The notes: generated by a model from the sequence alone, not told the origin. Counted from the stretch's first letter, positions 24,183 to 38,103 are shown. The stretch is 64,000 bases of DNA from Strigops habroptila (GCF_004027225.2 NC_044279.2:40262744-40326743); one strand, 5' to 3'. Made by a program: numbers and translations.

Positions 24183-26316
24183 TATAAGAGTGAGAACCAC
24201 AGCATTAGACTTCACTTACAAGGTCTACAGGCAAGTGCCATAACCCTAAAAAAAAAGAAACAAACACGAACTGTGTCAGCTTTAAGAAACAGGATAAATA
24301 CATATTATAATCTGAAGAGTGGCTTATCTCCCATGGACTTTGAGCCCTCACTTTAAAGCATACAAGAACACTGAAAAACTTTGTTCTGGTTTAGAACCAG
24401 TAGATCCACTCACATAAATTTAAGTGTCAGCAAAATTCCATGTTGAATTTTGTATCATAGGACTGTACTAGTACCACAGATTGAAAAGTAGTCCTATCTA
24501 AGTATAAAATCAAAATACAACCCAAGAAAAACTAAAGCAAAAAGGGTGCCAGAACCCTGTTGGTAAATGTTTACTCTAACATGTAATTGCAGACAGAGGA
24601 TACATATAGCTAAATCAGTTTATTTTAGTACTAAAGAAGCCTTTTGTGGCTTTACTTTTAATCCCAACTTCAGAAACACAATCCAAGTAGTTCCTCAGAT
24701 TACCCAGAGAACAGCAAGAAAGTTTAAGTAAAGAATTGATGTCAGGTGCCAAGCTATTTAACAAGACCAATTTCCATGTCCTGAATGATCAGAATTTTCT
24801 TAAGTATCTCAGCATCATCATGAACACATTCCAGACAAAATAACTAGAAATACGTTGAGATCACTCCAAATCTTGCATACCACTAAGCAGCTATGTTCGC
24901 AAATGTATTATGAGATGAAAAACATCCTCCACCAGCAAAACACTACTTCAGTCTAGTCTCTGAAAAGATGTTTTGGGTAGCTTCAAATCAGAGACAATAC
25001 TATGCACATGAAAACATTGCCCTATTAATGCTGTCTCGGGTGCAACAGTTCAAGCAAAAGCAAGTACCAAGAATAATCCACTGGCCCAGGAAGCATAGAA
25101 ACTACTGCTTTAAGTCCTCATTTTAGCTGCTGCCCAGTAAGCTAAACAAATTTGAGTTTCCTTCAGGAAGTTTAACTCCTTATAATGCATGCCAATAAGA
25201 ATTTTAGTCAAAGTGTTGTCCCAGTAAGATCAGGGCATTAACAGTCATTATGAAGAGACATGTTAGAATCTAAACTTTAGAATTTAACTCCAACACTCTA
25301 TGTATAAAATAGAATATAATAAAAACACATTATCCTGGTATCATAACTACTTCCCAACAATTACATGCGAAGGAAGTATGATGTCTTCATTTAGGACCAC
25401 AACTTTATAGTGCCAATGAAGTATTTAAGAGACTGTATGTAATCAATAAGGTTCAATTCCCCAGTATGCAGGAAAAGTAGAGAACCAACTAATTGTCAAC
25501 TTATTTCAGAAAAATACAGTATTTGTTATCAAATAGAATGGCAGCACTGCTGTAAACAGAAGGACATCTAATAATTCAGCAAGAAATCGAGGAGTTCCAG
25601 TAACATTTTTTACTCATTTTAAGTTTCCCAAAATTCAGATCACGTTTGCCAGTCTTGGGACTTAAGGTTTACACACGGATGCAAGCTGCCTATATAGCAA
25701 TTCCAAAGAGTGTCCTTTGGATGCCATTCTCAAAAGATAGGATAGACTGAAGACCTACAGAAACTGAAAGCACACTACAATTAAAACTCTAACTTAGATA
25801 TCTCTATTTCTTGAGTGACATAACAATTAGCATTATTTCTGATTTGTAGAAGTTTTTATCCCTGCAAAATATACCATCTTTCCTTACACATTTCCTCTTA
25901 ACTTGTTCTTCATGCAGGACCTTTTCAAGGAAACTGACAGTATCACTGTGCAAATGAACACAAGATGCACAGCTCACCTGCCCTTCACATTTTTATGCAA
26001 ATGTGACAGTGATCATATTCAATAACTATTATTGCTCCTTGCAGAGACCAGCATTTCCTCTCTCCATTCTCCCCATCAAATACAGCTTTTCCATAAAACT
26101 AGAGGCAGTTCTTTCAGAAGCGTGACCAGTGACAACACAAACCCTGTAGTCTCACCAAGCTAGTGGGCTAGTTGAAACAGCAGCTGAAACACCTTAGATA
26201 CATGTTTCCTGAAAGAGACCAACTTCTACAGTTCATACAGTTCATTTAAACTTTTCATTTTTCTAAATGAGATCCTGAAATGGGCTATGACCAAGTCATG
26301 CCTAAAAACTTAAAGT

Positions 26317-26402
26317 CTTGCCATGTCATTGCTTCTTTTAATAGGCATCTCCAACACTGGCCATTAACAGATGCCTATTAAAAAAAGCAATGACATGGCA
26401 AG
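26317..26402. repeat. Near-perfect 34-bp inverted repeat with 18-base loop
   Basis: The left arm (26317-26350) begins CTTGCCATGTCATTGC and the right arm (26369-26402) is its reverse complement apart from one position. The spacer of 18 bases is at 26351-26368. On the NAP1L1-sense strand the odd pair becomes G-U, so the transcript could form an uninterrupted 34-bp stem. It could be a recent palindromic duplication, a miniature inverted-repeat element or a small-RNA hairpin. Confidence 0.9.
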
Positions 26403-27597
26403 AATTCCCCCAGAAACACTTTTAGCTTTCAATCATATTAAGGAAAAACACGCTGCCTCAGGAAGTGTGGGTATTTGACAACATCATAATAAATTTTTAT
26501 TCCATAAAGTAGTCCTCATCTTCCCTGAAAGCATGCAGGTAAGCTGATGTTATCACCCAAGCATCAAGTGCTAAAATTCTATTTCTGAGTTGCAACATTC
26601 AGCTCAGAGATCATAACCAAGTCAGATTTTTCTACACTGGACAGCTGTGTGGCAGAGGAATTTTTAGCAGCAGTCTTTGTGTTCTTGAATTCCTCAGTGG
26701 GCCCTCATTTTCACCATTCTGAACAACTACCTGTCATCAGCAACCTTCATCCTTTCACTGTTCTCCCCTCTTTACCAGGTACCTTATGACCATACTGAAG
26801 GAATTCATCTCACTGCAGCACCCCGTGGGAGCCCAGCGCCTGCCCCGCTCTCTCCTCACTGCAAGGGGCAGTTGCTTACCCTCTGCTTCCTGCCTTTTAA
26901 ATGAACCATGCAAGCACTACATGCTTTCCAACTATGGCCCAGTCTACTCTATGACTTTGAATAACATTCTTCAAAGATTTTTTTTTTTAAATTAAAATAG
27001 ACTTATCAAGCAGCTGTCAACTTCAGAACCTCCCTCCGGTGTGTTCCTATCTGCCTCAGTCCATTTCTCCTATTCTTCTTGCATCACTCTTTTTCATGTC
27101 TCATCCTTTAACCTTGCCTCCACATTCTACACAACTCAGTATCAGAACATTTGCAGTTGGAAAAGTTCTTCTGCAAACTGAGGAGATACTACCGTTTGTC
27201 ATGACACTGTCATCTGCCAGCTCTAGACAAGAGTTCTTGCATGAGGAGGATACAAGGCGCTATGCCAACTCAACTATGTTGGCAGACATTTAGACTAATC
27301 TGTGCAACCCACTAGCATGGATATATAGTTGCATCACATTTAATTTATTGTCACGTACTTAAACAACCATAAGCTCTGCTGCAAACACAGTTCTACTGGT
27401 AAAAAAAAAAAACCCGGAGACAGAAGAGCGCTGAGAAAATGCATCCCTTAAGAGCAAACAGCCTCCACTATTTTTACACAATGCCTGATACAAGGTGCCA
27501 GTCTCATATCCAGAGCTTTGGATACAGTATGTACCATAATCAGTAATACTAAAATATACCACAGCAGGATTTATTTTGCAGTATTTCCCCAAAACTA

Positions 27598-27661
27598 AGT
27601 ACTTGTAGTACTCAGCTTTCCATAAGATATAGTACTTGTATCACTCAGCTTTCCACAAGAA
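27598..27661. repeat. 33-bp tandem duplication (2 copies)
   Basis: Copies start at 27598 and 27631 and share AGTACTTGTA, then CTCAGCTTTCCA with a few substitutions between them. Located in NAP1L1 intron 1. Confidence 0.75.
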
Positions 27662-30600
27662 AGATGCAGCCGGTTTGTTTCAGAGGTGCATTCAGCATTG
27701 CGAACAGCAGCTGCACCTTGGCATGTGAACAGCAAGAAGCATTCACTGGTTTCACTCCTTGAAGTAGTTCCTGGGAGATACCAGCTCACTAGTTGTCAGT
27801 GCAAGATTATAACAGACCCGGCTACAGCTGGTGTGTTACTGCAAGCCTCAGTGTCTAGGCGATTGCCCTAGGCTGAGATACTACTTATAATCTAGGCCTT
27901 CTCCAAGAAAAGGCTTTTGAGTGCCAATAAAGGGTAGCCTCCTTCCCTGTTCAAAAGCCAGCAGAAAAATAACCTCCTTATTTGTAAAATATTTTATTTT
28001 CCTGTTACTTAAAACAGCTACCACCACTAGGCACTGCATTATGGTCAAATAGAGAGGTACCCAGAGGCCTCACTTACAATGTTTTGCTATTCTCTGTAAA
28101 AATAAGCAGAAATACAAGAAAAAAGGTTATCTTTGCAGGGCTTTAAAGAGAGCACATAGGAAGTTTGTGCTACAAAAATGAATCAAAGGCACAGAAAAGC
28201 AAGCTACAATGCAACTTCTCCAGAGGCTCTTTCATACAGACAGCTTAAGCTTGACCACAAGCCTACCTGCCATCACAAGAAATGTGTTCTTTTTCAAAAC
28301 AAAAAGTTAGGAGACTGTTAATCCAGCACAAGCTTAGCCACAGTTTTGACTGCATCCTGCAGAATTACTAAAAATTGCTATAACTCCCTTAAAAACTTGA
28401 ATTTTACCAGAACCGTATGAAAATTTGCTATCATCATGATGTTCAAAGGACAGTTCACCTCTCTAATCTGTCATGGTTTTTAAGAAATGTAGTTTGATAG
28501 CATGCAGAAACTAATACTGCTATTGCCTCAAGTTACCCATTAGTAAGCTTCCAGTTTTCAGGGGTTATTGTTTCTTCACTAAGTAATTTTGCTTAAGTGA
28601 AGACAGAAACACAAACTGTAAATCTTTAGCCCTCCCCAATCTTTCTTTTTTTCTCCAGTCTGCCTTTATCCCCACAGAAACCAGTCAGAGTTTGCACAGC
28701 AGCACCATCCGCATTACAGCTAGAATACAACTGCTCTGGCAAGAGGCCTGTTCTTTTTGAAGATCAGCTCTAAGGGTCCCAAGTAAGCATGGCAGTATTA
28801 GATTACCCTGACATCCGCTCAGCCTCGGGAAGACAGGCCACAGCGGGGTGAATCAGGAGTCAGCTGAGGAGGCAAGACATTCCTGAGACACCCCTTCTCC
28901 AGCAAAACAACAGTTTTTGCACAAACCCTAAGGCTGGAAGACTGCCAACGGATCTCAGCTGTTCAGCATCACTGCAGATACCACAAAGGGTGCCCATTCC
29001 CTCCCTTTCAGGAAACACCCTTTCCTCTTCTCTAGAGGAATTACTCACACAATTAGCTTGCAATAGCAAGTAGAAGAAATTTCTCAAGCAGTTCAAGGAA
29101 CACGAATGGGCTTTTTAAGGATATCTGACCTAAACTACAGGCAAACCTTTCTTACGCGCATCTTAAAAAAAAATCTGCCCTCTTGCCCAAACTAATTTCC
29201 TCAGTAGTCAATAATTCAGAGCACTGCAAATAAGTCAGCCTGTCCATAGACATACACGTATCAGTCTCTTTCTGGCTCTGGCACGCTTTGGGCAACTGAA
29301 AGCAATACCTTAACAGAAAACCCTCAAAACAAGTGAACCCTATATAGGATTAAGAAGCTGCAACATAGGATAACAAACTAAGTGGACTAAGTGAGATGTC
29401 AGTGAAAAAGAGAGGTCCAGCTACAGGACAGCCAGTTGTAGAAAAAAAAAAATCATCAGGATTAAGTCCTATAAACTATTTGCAATGCATGCAGAAACCA
29501 AAAGTGCCAGACAAATGACATCATACCAGCCAAGTTCAACTCTCACTACAGACTGGGAAACTCAAGAGCAATATATTCATTGAAAGCTACTTCAAACTGA
29601 TGTTCTTGCCTAGCATTCCACGAGGGCAACTTGTAACATTTTTCTTTATATAATCAACCTCAAAAAAAGAAAACAGTCACGTAGAGATCCATCAAAAGAC
29701 ACTCTTTGACTGTAGATGTTCAAAATAATTGTTTAGTAGTTTGCTCAAAACCACTAAGAGAGGTTTGTAGCTCTCTTTAAAGAGCTCAGATGTGCTGCAT
29801 AGAGCAGTCTCATGTCAGAGATGGCTGAACTGTTTAAAAAGTGCATAGTACCTGGCAGAGTTACACACTTCAAATTTCTTGGTAACAAGACCCAAAAACC
29901 CAGTATCAATCGTTTCACAACTGTTAGAAGCAGCTATGGTACCAACCAGCAGATAGGAAAACTGTTACATGAGAAAGGATCACACAGTTCAGTAGTAACT
30001 AGGAAAGCATTTAGTTCCTCTTCAAAAAGAAGCAACTGAATAATGTATCAGATTTTAAAATGCCATTTCAAAAGGGAATCAAGCAGAAGACCAAGTGTTC
30101 CCTTTTACTTGTGTGAACAAATTCATGAAACATCTATTATCATTAGCATGGAAATTAGTCATGAAACAAGAGGATATTGCACCTACCACTAACATAGGCA
30201 GACAAGCAATGCATTGCAAACAGATTTTATCATTCATACTATGGAAAAAAATGCCTTCTTAGGAAAGCTGAAGGTCAAGAAAAAAAAACCCCAAAAAACC
30301 CCAAAAAAAACAGTCTCTAAGTGAGCAGAGTAGTCTTACGCTATCACATCAAGGTACCACATCTATTTGGTGAAAGACATTATCAGCCACTGAACTCTCC
30401 TGAGACAATTTCCTTTTATTAGCACCTCGAAGCTCTATTAACAAAAGATTTCCGTTACTGTAGGAGGCAAAAATTGACTAAATTCATTCAAGTTTTCAAA
30501 CCTAGAGCAGATAATTAAAATTGCCCAAACACAACCACAGAAAACGAGTATGACATAATAAATGCTATCAAGGTCTGATAAAGAGACTAAGGAACAAACG

Positions 30601-33600
30601 GTCAATGGAAGCAAGGAATGCAGGTTCCTCAACACAGTCACGAGAAGGTGCACTGGACCCTTGCAGTAAGTCAAACCCCTCTGTTTCGTTGCAGTTTACT
30701 GCGCAAGCACCAACTCATCCACTGTGTCCAGAAGACATGCAACAGCAAAAATGCTAACTGGCACGAGGATATATGGGAATTTTTAGCAGAAGCTAGAGCG
30801 AGGTCATCTAAACCAAACGGAGAAGGCTAAGAAATTCAGATGAGTAGTGGTGCTTCACAAAACACTCAGAATTTTTAGCTACATGCAAGTGCTAAATTGA
30901 CCAAAATGGAAAGCGCTCACATCACCACAGGGGAGAAATGCCTCCTTTAAAAGGCAACACAGAGTTTAGCTGACTGGAACATTGTCTGGCAGTGAAAGTC
31001 AACGTAACTGGCAAACGTTGCTGGAAAAGGTTATCACAGTTCTTCGTTAACTATGCATACCCCCTTCCTTCCATCAACAGTGCCTGAACAGCTGGGAAGT
31101 TACAAAAAAAAAGTGCTAGCTATTTCTTTGTACAGGGCTAGACCTGTACAGGGCAGGGTCAAGAAACAGAGGCCACCACAGGCAAGTAGCTTTTATAACA
31201 ACTCATGAATAGGGCTAAGCAGGTTTGAAGTTACCGTATGCTGTAACATCTTGTGATAACATGACAAAATTGAGAATCTGGCTGTAGAAGATAAAAATAC
31301 TAAATCATGATAATGCTGACCCAAGTAATAAAACAATTAATTTAAACCGTCTGCTCTCTCCCCTTCAAGTGGTATTTTTTGCTTTTCCTAATTACTCCTG
31401 AGATAAAGGCCCCAGCTTCAACCATTTGCCGATACAACAGTGCTTGCAGACCTCCGCAAAATACATGTTATGGCATGAAAACATAGATTTTTCACATTTC
31501 AACTTTGAAGTGCTCTACAACTTACATGAGAACACCAGTTACATGATTGGAAAAACTCAAATTCTTCAAAACAAAAATATATGTTTTTTATATATATATA
31601 ACCCAGTTACTAGCGACTGCAGGACTTGGTTTCATTCATGCAGAAACACTTCTTAGAGCTCTCCCCTTAACTAATTTTTAAATCAGGAAATGGAGATTCA
31701 ATCAATGAATACTAAACTCCTCTATTTTTGTAACACTTTTATTGAATTGTAGGTAGTGCCTGTTCACTCTTGCAGCAAAGAAGTCTCCCTAAGTAAACCG
31801 ACTACAGAATTACGATTTAAAATCCAGACTGCATTATATCTGCATGTTTGTCTCTGCCACTGATCTGAGCTCCCCGATCATGTTCTAAAAATAGGGTAAT
31901 TAACACACAATGTGGCCTTTGTTCTGGATGCCAAGATTCTGTAGCAGAAAACCTACTGATTTCTATTTAGAACAACCTTTCATTTTTTGATAATACAGAG
32001 TTTAAATTCAAATCTGAAAAATTTAAACAAGATTTAATAAAAAAAAAAAAAAAAGAGCTAATCAGTATAGCTTGTTGCTGTTTCTATCACTGACAGTGGG
32101 AGCACAGCAGCCATCCTGAAGGGCCAAAATGAGAATCTTCATACAAAAAAGATATTTAAACCTTCGTAAGAGAATATTTCTCTTTGCAATTCATGTTGGT
32201 ACAGGTACTCAGTTTCTTAAAAAGTGTTCAAGTAATACAAAAATAGCGTTCTAACAAAGTACTTCAGGTAGCAGAGTGCATTTTAACAGTTTAAAAGATC
32301 ACCTTGCCACAATATTAAATGAAGGAGAGTATCAGTTAACTACTGAGATTGCCACATAATCAAACACAACCATATTGGCAGTTACACTATCTGCAAGACT
32401 CACACACTGCAGCATTAAAGTTTTTATCCAATTTGACTAAAAACATCTAGACATCCTTATCTGAAAAGAAATTAAAAAAAAAACCCACACTGAAAAACGT
32501 GTACAGGTTTCAACTGCGTGTTTTTGCTGGAACACCTGGTAAATGCAATATTGTAAATTCATTTGTGCCCCAAGAAGCCACTGAAATTCGTAAAATATAT
32601 TTAGGAACTTCTTTGTTAGCTCCAGCTCAATATTTTTTCCATGGAAACAAAGCTATTACTAAACTGCAAACCTTAAAACATCCAGTTTTCAACTAACAAT
32701 CTAACATTCACTACATAAAGAACACTAAAACCACCTAACTTTGACACCTTGCAGAGCCTGTTGGGGCGAGATGTCACAACTGGTAGGAAGACCCAACAGA
32801 AGTATATGCATATATGCATAGTTATGGTTTTCAGTAACTCACTTTTAGATGAATACAGGTGCAGAGTTTAAAAAGCATTTGTAAACATATACTACACCTG
32901 TAGAGAAGAACTTAAGCCAAGGAAATTGAGCCTTATTTACAAAGTGACCTTCATAAACATTCTTTTCTGTGAGTTTCACTCAATCATGCTTTTGGCATCA
33001 GTAGAAGTACCTGATACCTCTATAACAGTGAAGGTGATGAGAGATTCAAGAGGCCATGTCATGAAGATCTCATCAGTTCAAAACCAGCAAGCTCGTTTCT
33101 GATGATGCCCCTTGCACACACAAGGAACAGAATAAAGCACTTAATACCAGCTCATACTTAATCATCCAAAGTCAAGACGAGTAACATCCAAAACTGGAGT
33201 ATCGTGAAATTAAGAACTGCTTAAAAGGGTGACCCAAGCGAGGCAAAATAGCACTAAAATCTAAAGTAACATATATTAAAAGAAGCAACTCAAACTAAAT
33301 CAGAATTCAAAAGGTCAAAAAAATGCTGCGTAAAGACACAGATACAACTGCATGCAGCCCATTGAAGACTGCTACTCAACAAGCAGAAGTAGTCAAGACC
33401 TGAAATGAATGTGGTTACTAAAACACACAATGAAAAACACGATTATTATACACTTCAGTAACATATCGTTAATAAAACCACTGTATTCACTGCTGAACAT
33501 CACAGAAGAAACAGATCAGCTCAAGGCCTAGCAACATGAATACCTGAGGAACAGAAGCAGTTTTAAAACTGAGATTACTAGTATTTGAGAGATGAACAAT

Positions 33601-34694
33601 GAGAAGTAACAAAAAAATACCCAAGTTAAAAGGAAGTTCGAGAGGAACTGATTAAAAATTGGTCTGAATGTAAAGAATTGTTTTATTTCATGTCCCCTCC
33701 TGTGCTACCCCTCCCCCCTAGCCTAACCTTCCAATGCTTAAGACAAGGTTTTTAACTAGAGCCAGGACTAGGCTCTAGTGAAAAGACCAGGAAACTTTCC
33801 ATCATGGGCAAGTCATCCCACAAGAAGTGTGAAAACTGCCCCTCCTTCCTTTGAAACATCTCATTTTAAACAACATATCCAGATAAAGTAGTGGACTGAA
33901 CTACTTTTACCGCAGATGGTCAGAAAAGCCAACAATATTTATGATTTTAACCTGGGGGTGTTTCATCCATTCTAGATTTCAGGTACCTGCTTAGTCAAAT
34001 CTCTTAACCAGAATTTCCAACATTTGAAAATGAGAATAATTCTACTATCTCTCAGGTTTGGGGTGAGGGTTTCTTTGTTGTTTGGTTGCAATTTGGGTGG
34101 GGGTGGTGGTATGTTTTTAAAGAATAAATGTCAAATCAGCAACTGAACACTTCACAGCTGCAGGTACATCCAGAAACTGAAGCCTTCAGATCTAAGAAGT
34201 TGCTTTCACCTTTTGATCATAAAAAGCTACTAAGGATCAACTGGTAGTATTTTGTTCTAAAGTCTACCAAGACCAGCTGAAACCGCTGATGTGCAACGGC
34301 CTACTCATTAGCACAAGTTAAGCTTTAAACTGAGACACTGACAAATTATGTCTGTGCAAATGTACATTTAAGCATACATTCAGCCCCCAAAAGCATCTGT
34401 ATTTTCCAACACTAAAATCTTAACAGCTCTGCACCTACGAAAGATCTCCAGTCTAATGTTTGACAGTAGTTAAGATGCAGATTGTGTTTTGGTCATACAT
34501 AAATTCATTTAAAATATTAATCTTTAGGGAGAGCATAAATTATTTCAAACCTTAAATTATGTTTATTTTAAAACTAACTATATAACAAAAGTAAATTAGC
34601 AAAGCTTTTTTCTTCTTTTTTTTCTTTTTAAATGCAAGAGAAGTTTTAGTCTGTAATATATGCAGTCTTCCTGAAAACTTAAGGTCAAAGTTAC

Positions 34695-34866
34695 CATTAT
34701 ATACGTGAGATTCATCATGAAGATTTTTTCTCTGCATCAACATTGTTGAGTGTAGGAAGTCCTCAGAAGCCTCACGCATCGCTTCTAAATAGCTTAATTT
34801 TTTCAGAAGGTCATCAATTGAATCCCCAAGCAACTTCTGTGATGCCTTCCAGGCACGCCTGGTTTT
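34695..34866 (-). other. Unrecognised exon-like open frame in NAP1L1 intron 1
   Basis: On the minus strand the frame is open from 34866, right after TAG, to well past a donor-like AATG|GTAACT (exon end 34695). An acceptor-like TTTGTCTAG ends at 34867. The 57 codons read KTRRAWKASQKLLGDS, then IDDLLKKLSYLEAMREASED, then FLHSTMLMQRKNLHDESHVY. The text is charged, amphipathic and coiled-coil-like, unlike the AT-rich translations nearby. I do not recognise the family. An A-rich run at about 34603-34630 lies downstream on the sense strand, so a retrocopy is possible. A chance frame cannot be excluded. Confidence 0.35.
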
Positions 34867-37800
34867 CTAGACAAATTATGACATTATAACACCAGATCTA
34901 CTCTCCAGATCAACTATGTTAGGTGATGAGGAACTGCACTAAGCTCTGAGCTGAGTGAGAATCAGCTAGATTGAATTAACTTTAATTATAATCACTTTTG
35001 AGCTCAAAGTAATTTACAAATTAAAACTGACCTATAAGCACTAAACCCATCATCACAACCATTCCTTGGATTAAACACCACTTGTACCATTCAGTTCTGC
35101 TCTATTATTTACTAGTGGCTTTTCTAATGAGAAGTTAGATGGAATGCAGTCGCCCAGAGCAGAAGCTAACTCAGAAAACCCCTCAACTCTAGTAAAATAC
35201 AACCGGTATTAAAGTCTTGTTTCTGTCTGCAAAGTACTATCTTCTGTACCACACAAATACCAAAGCACTATCAACTCATGGAAAAACCCAGAGCTGAAGT
35301 CCCACTGAATGTATATACAAATGCAGAAAACCAAACAGGCATTGAAAGAACACCTGCATCTCCATTCTCTGCTATCTGTCCAATTCCTAAAGTTGCCCGA
35401 AGAAATAAGAATCAGATGTTCAGTTTGAGATACAGCATGTTTACAACTGTGTCACAAGAACCTGAAGACAAATTGGGTTACAACGATATTAACAAAAAGG
35501 TATGGATACCACACGCATGATCATTACACCCCTTGGTCTACTAAAACAAACTGGCTTTCACCAAAGGATTCAATTAAAAATTCATAACAGATGATGTCTG
35601 TCTTGCTTCCCCTGAGATTTTTCACTACTGAAACTCAAATCCTGAAGCTATCTTATTCCCTGGAGAAGTACAACTTCTGCCCCAGTGACACAAGTTCTCC
35701 ATGTTACAATTACTCCAACTTCTAGAAGCTATTGAATAAACAGATTTATATCAATGCAACTAACAATATAGTAAGCCTTGAAGATCTGGAGTTCTGTATT
35801 AAAGTACATTGTCTCAGCCTGGAAGACCCAAGTCTCACTCAGGGTTGTGAAAACTGTTAAAACTTCAAGACTGTTAACAACTTCATAAGATACATGCCCA
35901 CAATAACTTGCTTTCGGTTTCACTTGTGCACACATGTTCGTTGTCAATTATGCAAGCAGCAAAGTAAAAAAAACCCAGACCAATCATTTCCAGGGTGCTC
36001 AGTAAGCAGACCACCATAACAAGTCCCCTGCCTGCTCCCGGGAAGTTTCTGAGTGAGGTCAGGGCTAGGTGAAACACAAGACCAGCTGTACACACAGTGC
36101 TGCAGCAGATCCAGTGCTCTGGGCACTTCCTGTGACTCCAGGCTGGCTGCACAGATGCAGGGCAGTACTTCCGTGCACTCCCAGCAGTCCCAACACTCAC
36201 TTCCTAGTCCTGTGAATGTCAGGGAGGAACCAGGGGCTCTGAAAAACACCAGACCTACCACCTGTGCGCAAGACTCTCATTCTACAACCCTCTGCCCTCA
36301 GAAACCAGAACACATGATATGCAAGGCCTGCCAAAAAATACAGGAAAAAAAAAAAGGAGGGGAGTTTGCTAATACATATATGTACCTTGCAGGAGGAAGC
36401 GGGCCACACAAATTTAAGTTCGGGTATTGATGACCTATTCTAAGCGCTTGTATCAATGTTTCAGGTAGCTGAAGCTTGAGCGGCCTAAACTTCTGCCTGG
36501 TACAGAAGCATCCAAGCCACTCATATTTCAATGTATGCAGAGTTCAAACTCTGTTTTGCCCTAAGAATTAAGATAATTTCTGGATTTACAAGAGACTGGA
36601 AGCCATTCACCTTACTCCAGTCCAAGCACAGTGCTTTTATTCTTTAAGGAGTGTACCACTGGAAAACAGGCATAGCAGGATGACTACTAACATTTTTGTC
36701 AGGAACTACCTACAGCTGTACACAGTCTTAAGCCTTAGCTCTCCACTCAAGTTTTATTTCATGATTGAAAATAATCAGGCACTATTCTCCTGCCTTATCA
36801 GTGCCATGTCCACCACCAGACATTAAAGAAGTAGAAGGGGTGAGGAAAGCATTTGTCATACCTTGAACACCCAGTGCCTGCTTCTCTTACCTTCCTCAAA
36901 GGAGTTAAAGCATGAAATCTAAGTGTATCTCTATGGGGCTTCAAACAAGAGGACGCACACAAAACTGAAGTGTGCTTGGAGTTAAACTCTAGAAGATGCT
37001 GACATATTAGTACTGTAGCACAGTCACTTGTAGAAAGGTTTATGTTCCCTTCTGCAAGCAAATGTGGAAGGTTTTGTATTAAATATTGAAAGCGTTATAT
37101 ACTGGCAGTGTAGGTCCCCTAAACATCCAATACGGAGTAGACAGAATATGTTTTATATGTAGACAGATCCATACAAATGCTAAATGCAAGCCAATACTTC
37201 CAGTTGTAGTTACTAGATCTGCCAGGTACTTTCTTAGCCTTCCTTGGTGACAAACATCATGCACCTCTTGCATTCACTGCTGTGGACAAGGAGCACATCT
37301 ACAACCAGGCGGAAAGCTAACGCCTCTTTTCGGGTGACACCAGCTAGCAAGCACTCAAAGAAGCGGCGCGTCGAACTCCAGAAAAACGCTGGTTCCTGAG
37401 GCAGGAAGCACGAGTTGCCCATACCCTCCCTGAATCTCTGGGTCCCCCTGCCAGCAGCAGCGCAGCACAGCACGCCCCGGCCGCGGCTGCCCGCACGGGA
37501 GCGCGAACAAGGCGCGGGAGCCAGCACAAGGCCACAGCGCGCTGCCATCGTCCCCCCACCCCTCCGCCATGTGCGCATCCACCGCCACCCAGCAGCCCCT
37601 CCCGCGTCCCTGCCCGCCGCTGGACGGACACAGACACACGCACCCGCTCCTTCCCGTGCCCCTTCCCGGCCTCGCTGCCCACCCCCTCCGCGGCAACGCC
37701 GGCGCCGCTCCAGCCCCACGTGTTGCCGCGCTGACCCTTCCCCCCCCGCCTTCAGCGCCGGCCGGAGCCGCGCGGCCCGCTCCGGCCCCTGCGCGGGGCG

Positions 37801-38103
37801 CGGCGGAGAGACTCGCGGGAGTGGGGGAGAGCGCGGCGCGCAGCGCTCCCCGCCGAGGGGCCGGACGAGCCGCCGCGCTGCCACCTCGCGGGCCGCCGGG
37901 GACAGGCTCGGGACGGCGCGGGCACCACCGCCCTCGGGGCCCCGCTAGGCCAGGCCGGCACCCGCGGCCTCCCCGCGCGGGAGCGGGGTCCGGGCGCCCC
38001 CCCGCTCGCCACCCTCGCCCCCCGCACACACCCCCGGTGCCCGGTACGGCGCTGGCCCCGCGGCGGGGCCCCGCCCGGTACCTGCGCGGGCCGGGGCTGG
38101 CGG

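Larger units (their letters stand above)
24152..38081 (-). other. NAP1L1: NAP1L1 intron 1 (13.9 kb)
   Basis: It separates the non-coding first exon from the exon with the start codon. It holds a near-perfect 34-bp inverted repeat (26317-26402), a 33-bp tandem duplication (27598-27661), an A/C-rich tract (30279-30312), a G/T-rich tract (34056-34117), an unrecognised exon-like frame (34695-34866), a GC-richer patch (about 36,000-36,410), and the inner part of the promoter CpG island (from about 37,350). First introns often carry regulatory sites; an E-box CACGTG lies at 37717-37722. Confidence 0.8.

Noticed and set aside
32803..32820. AT-rich palindrome around TATGCATATATGCATA
   Set aside because: Low-complexity alternating sequence, expected in AT-rich introns.
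33755..33779. 9-bp inverted repeat ACTAGAGCC/GGCTCTAGT
   Set aside because: Short stems of this size occur by chance in 64 kb, and nothing nearby gives it meaning.
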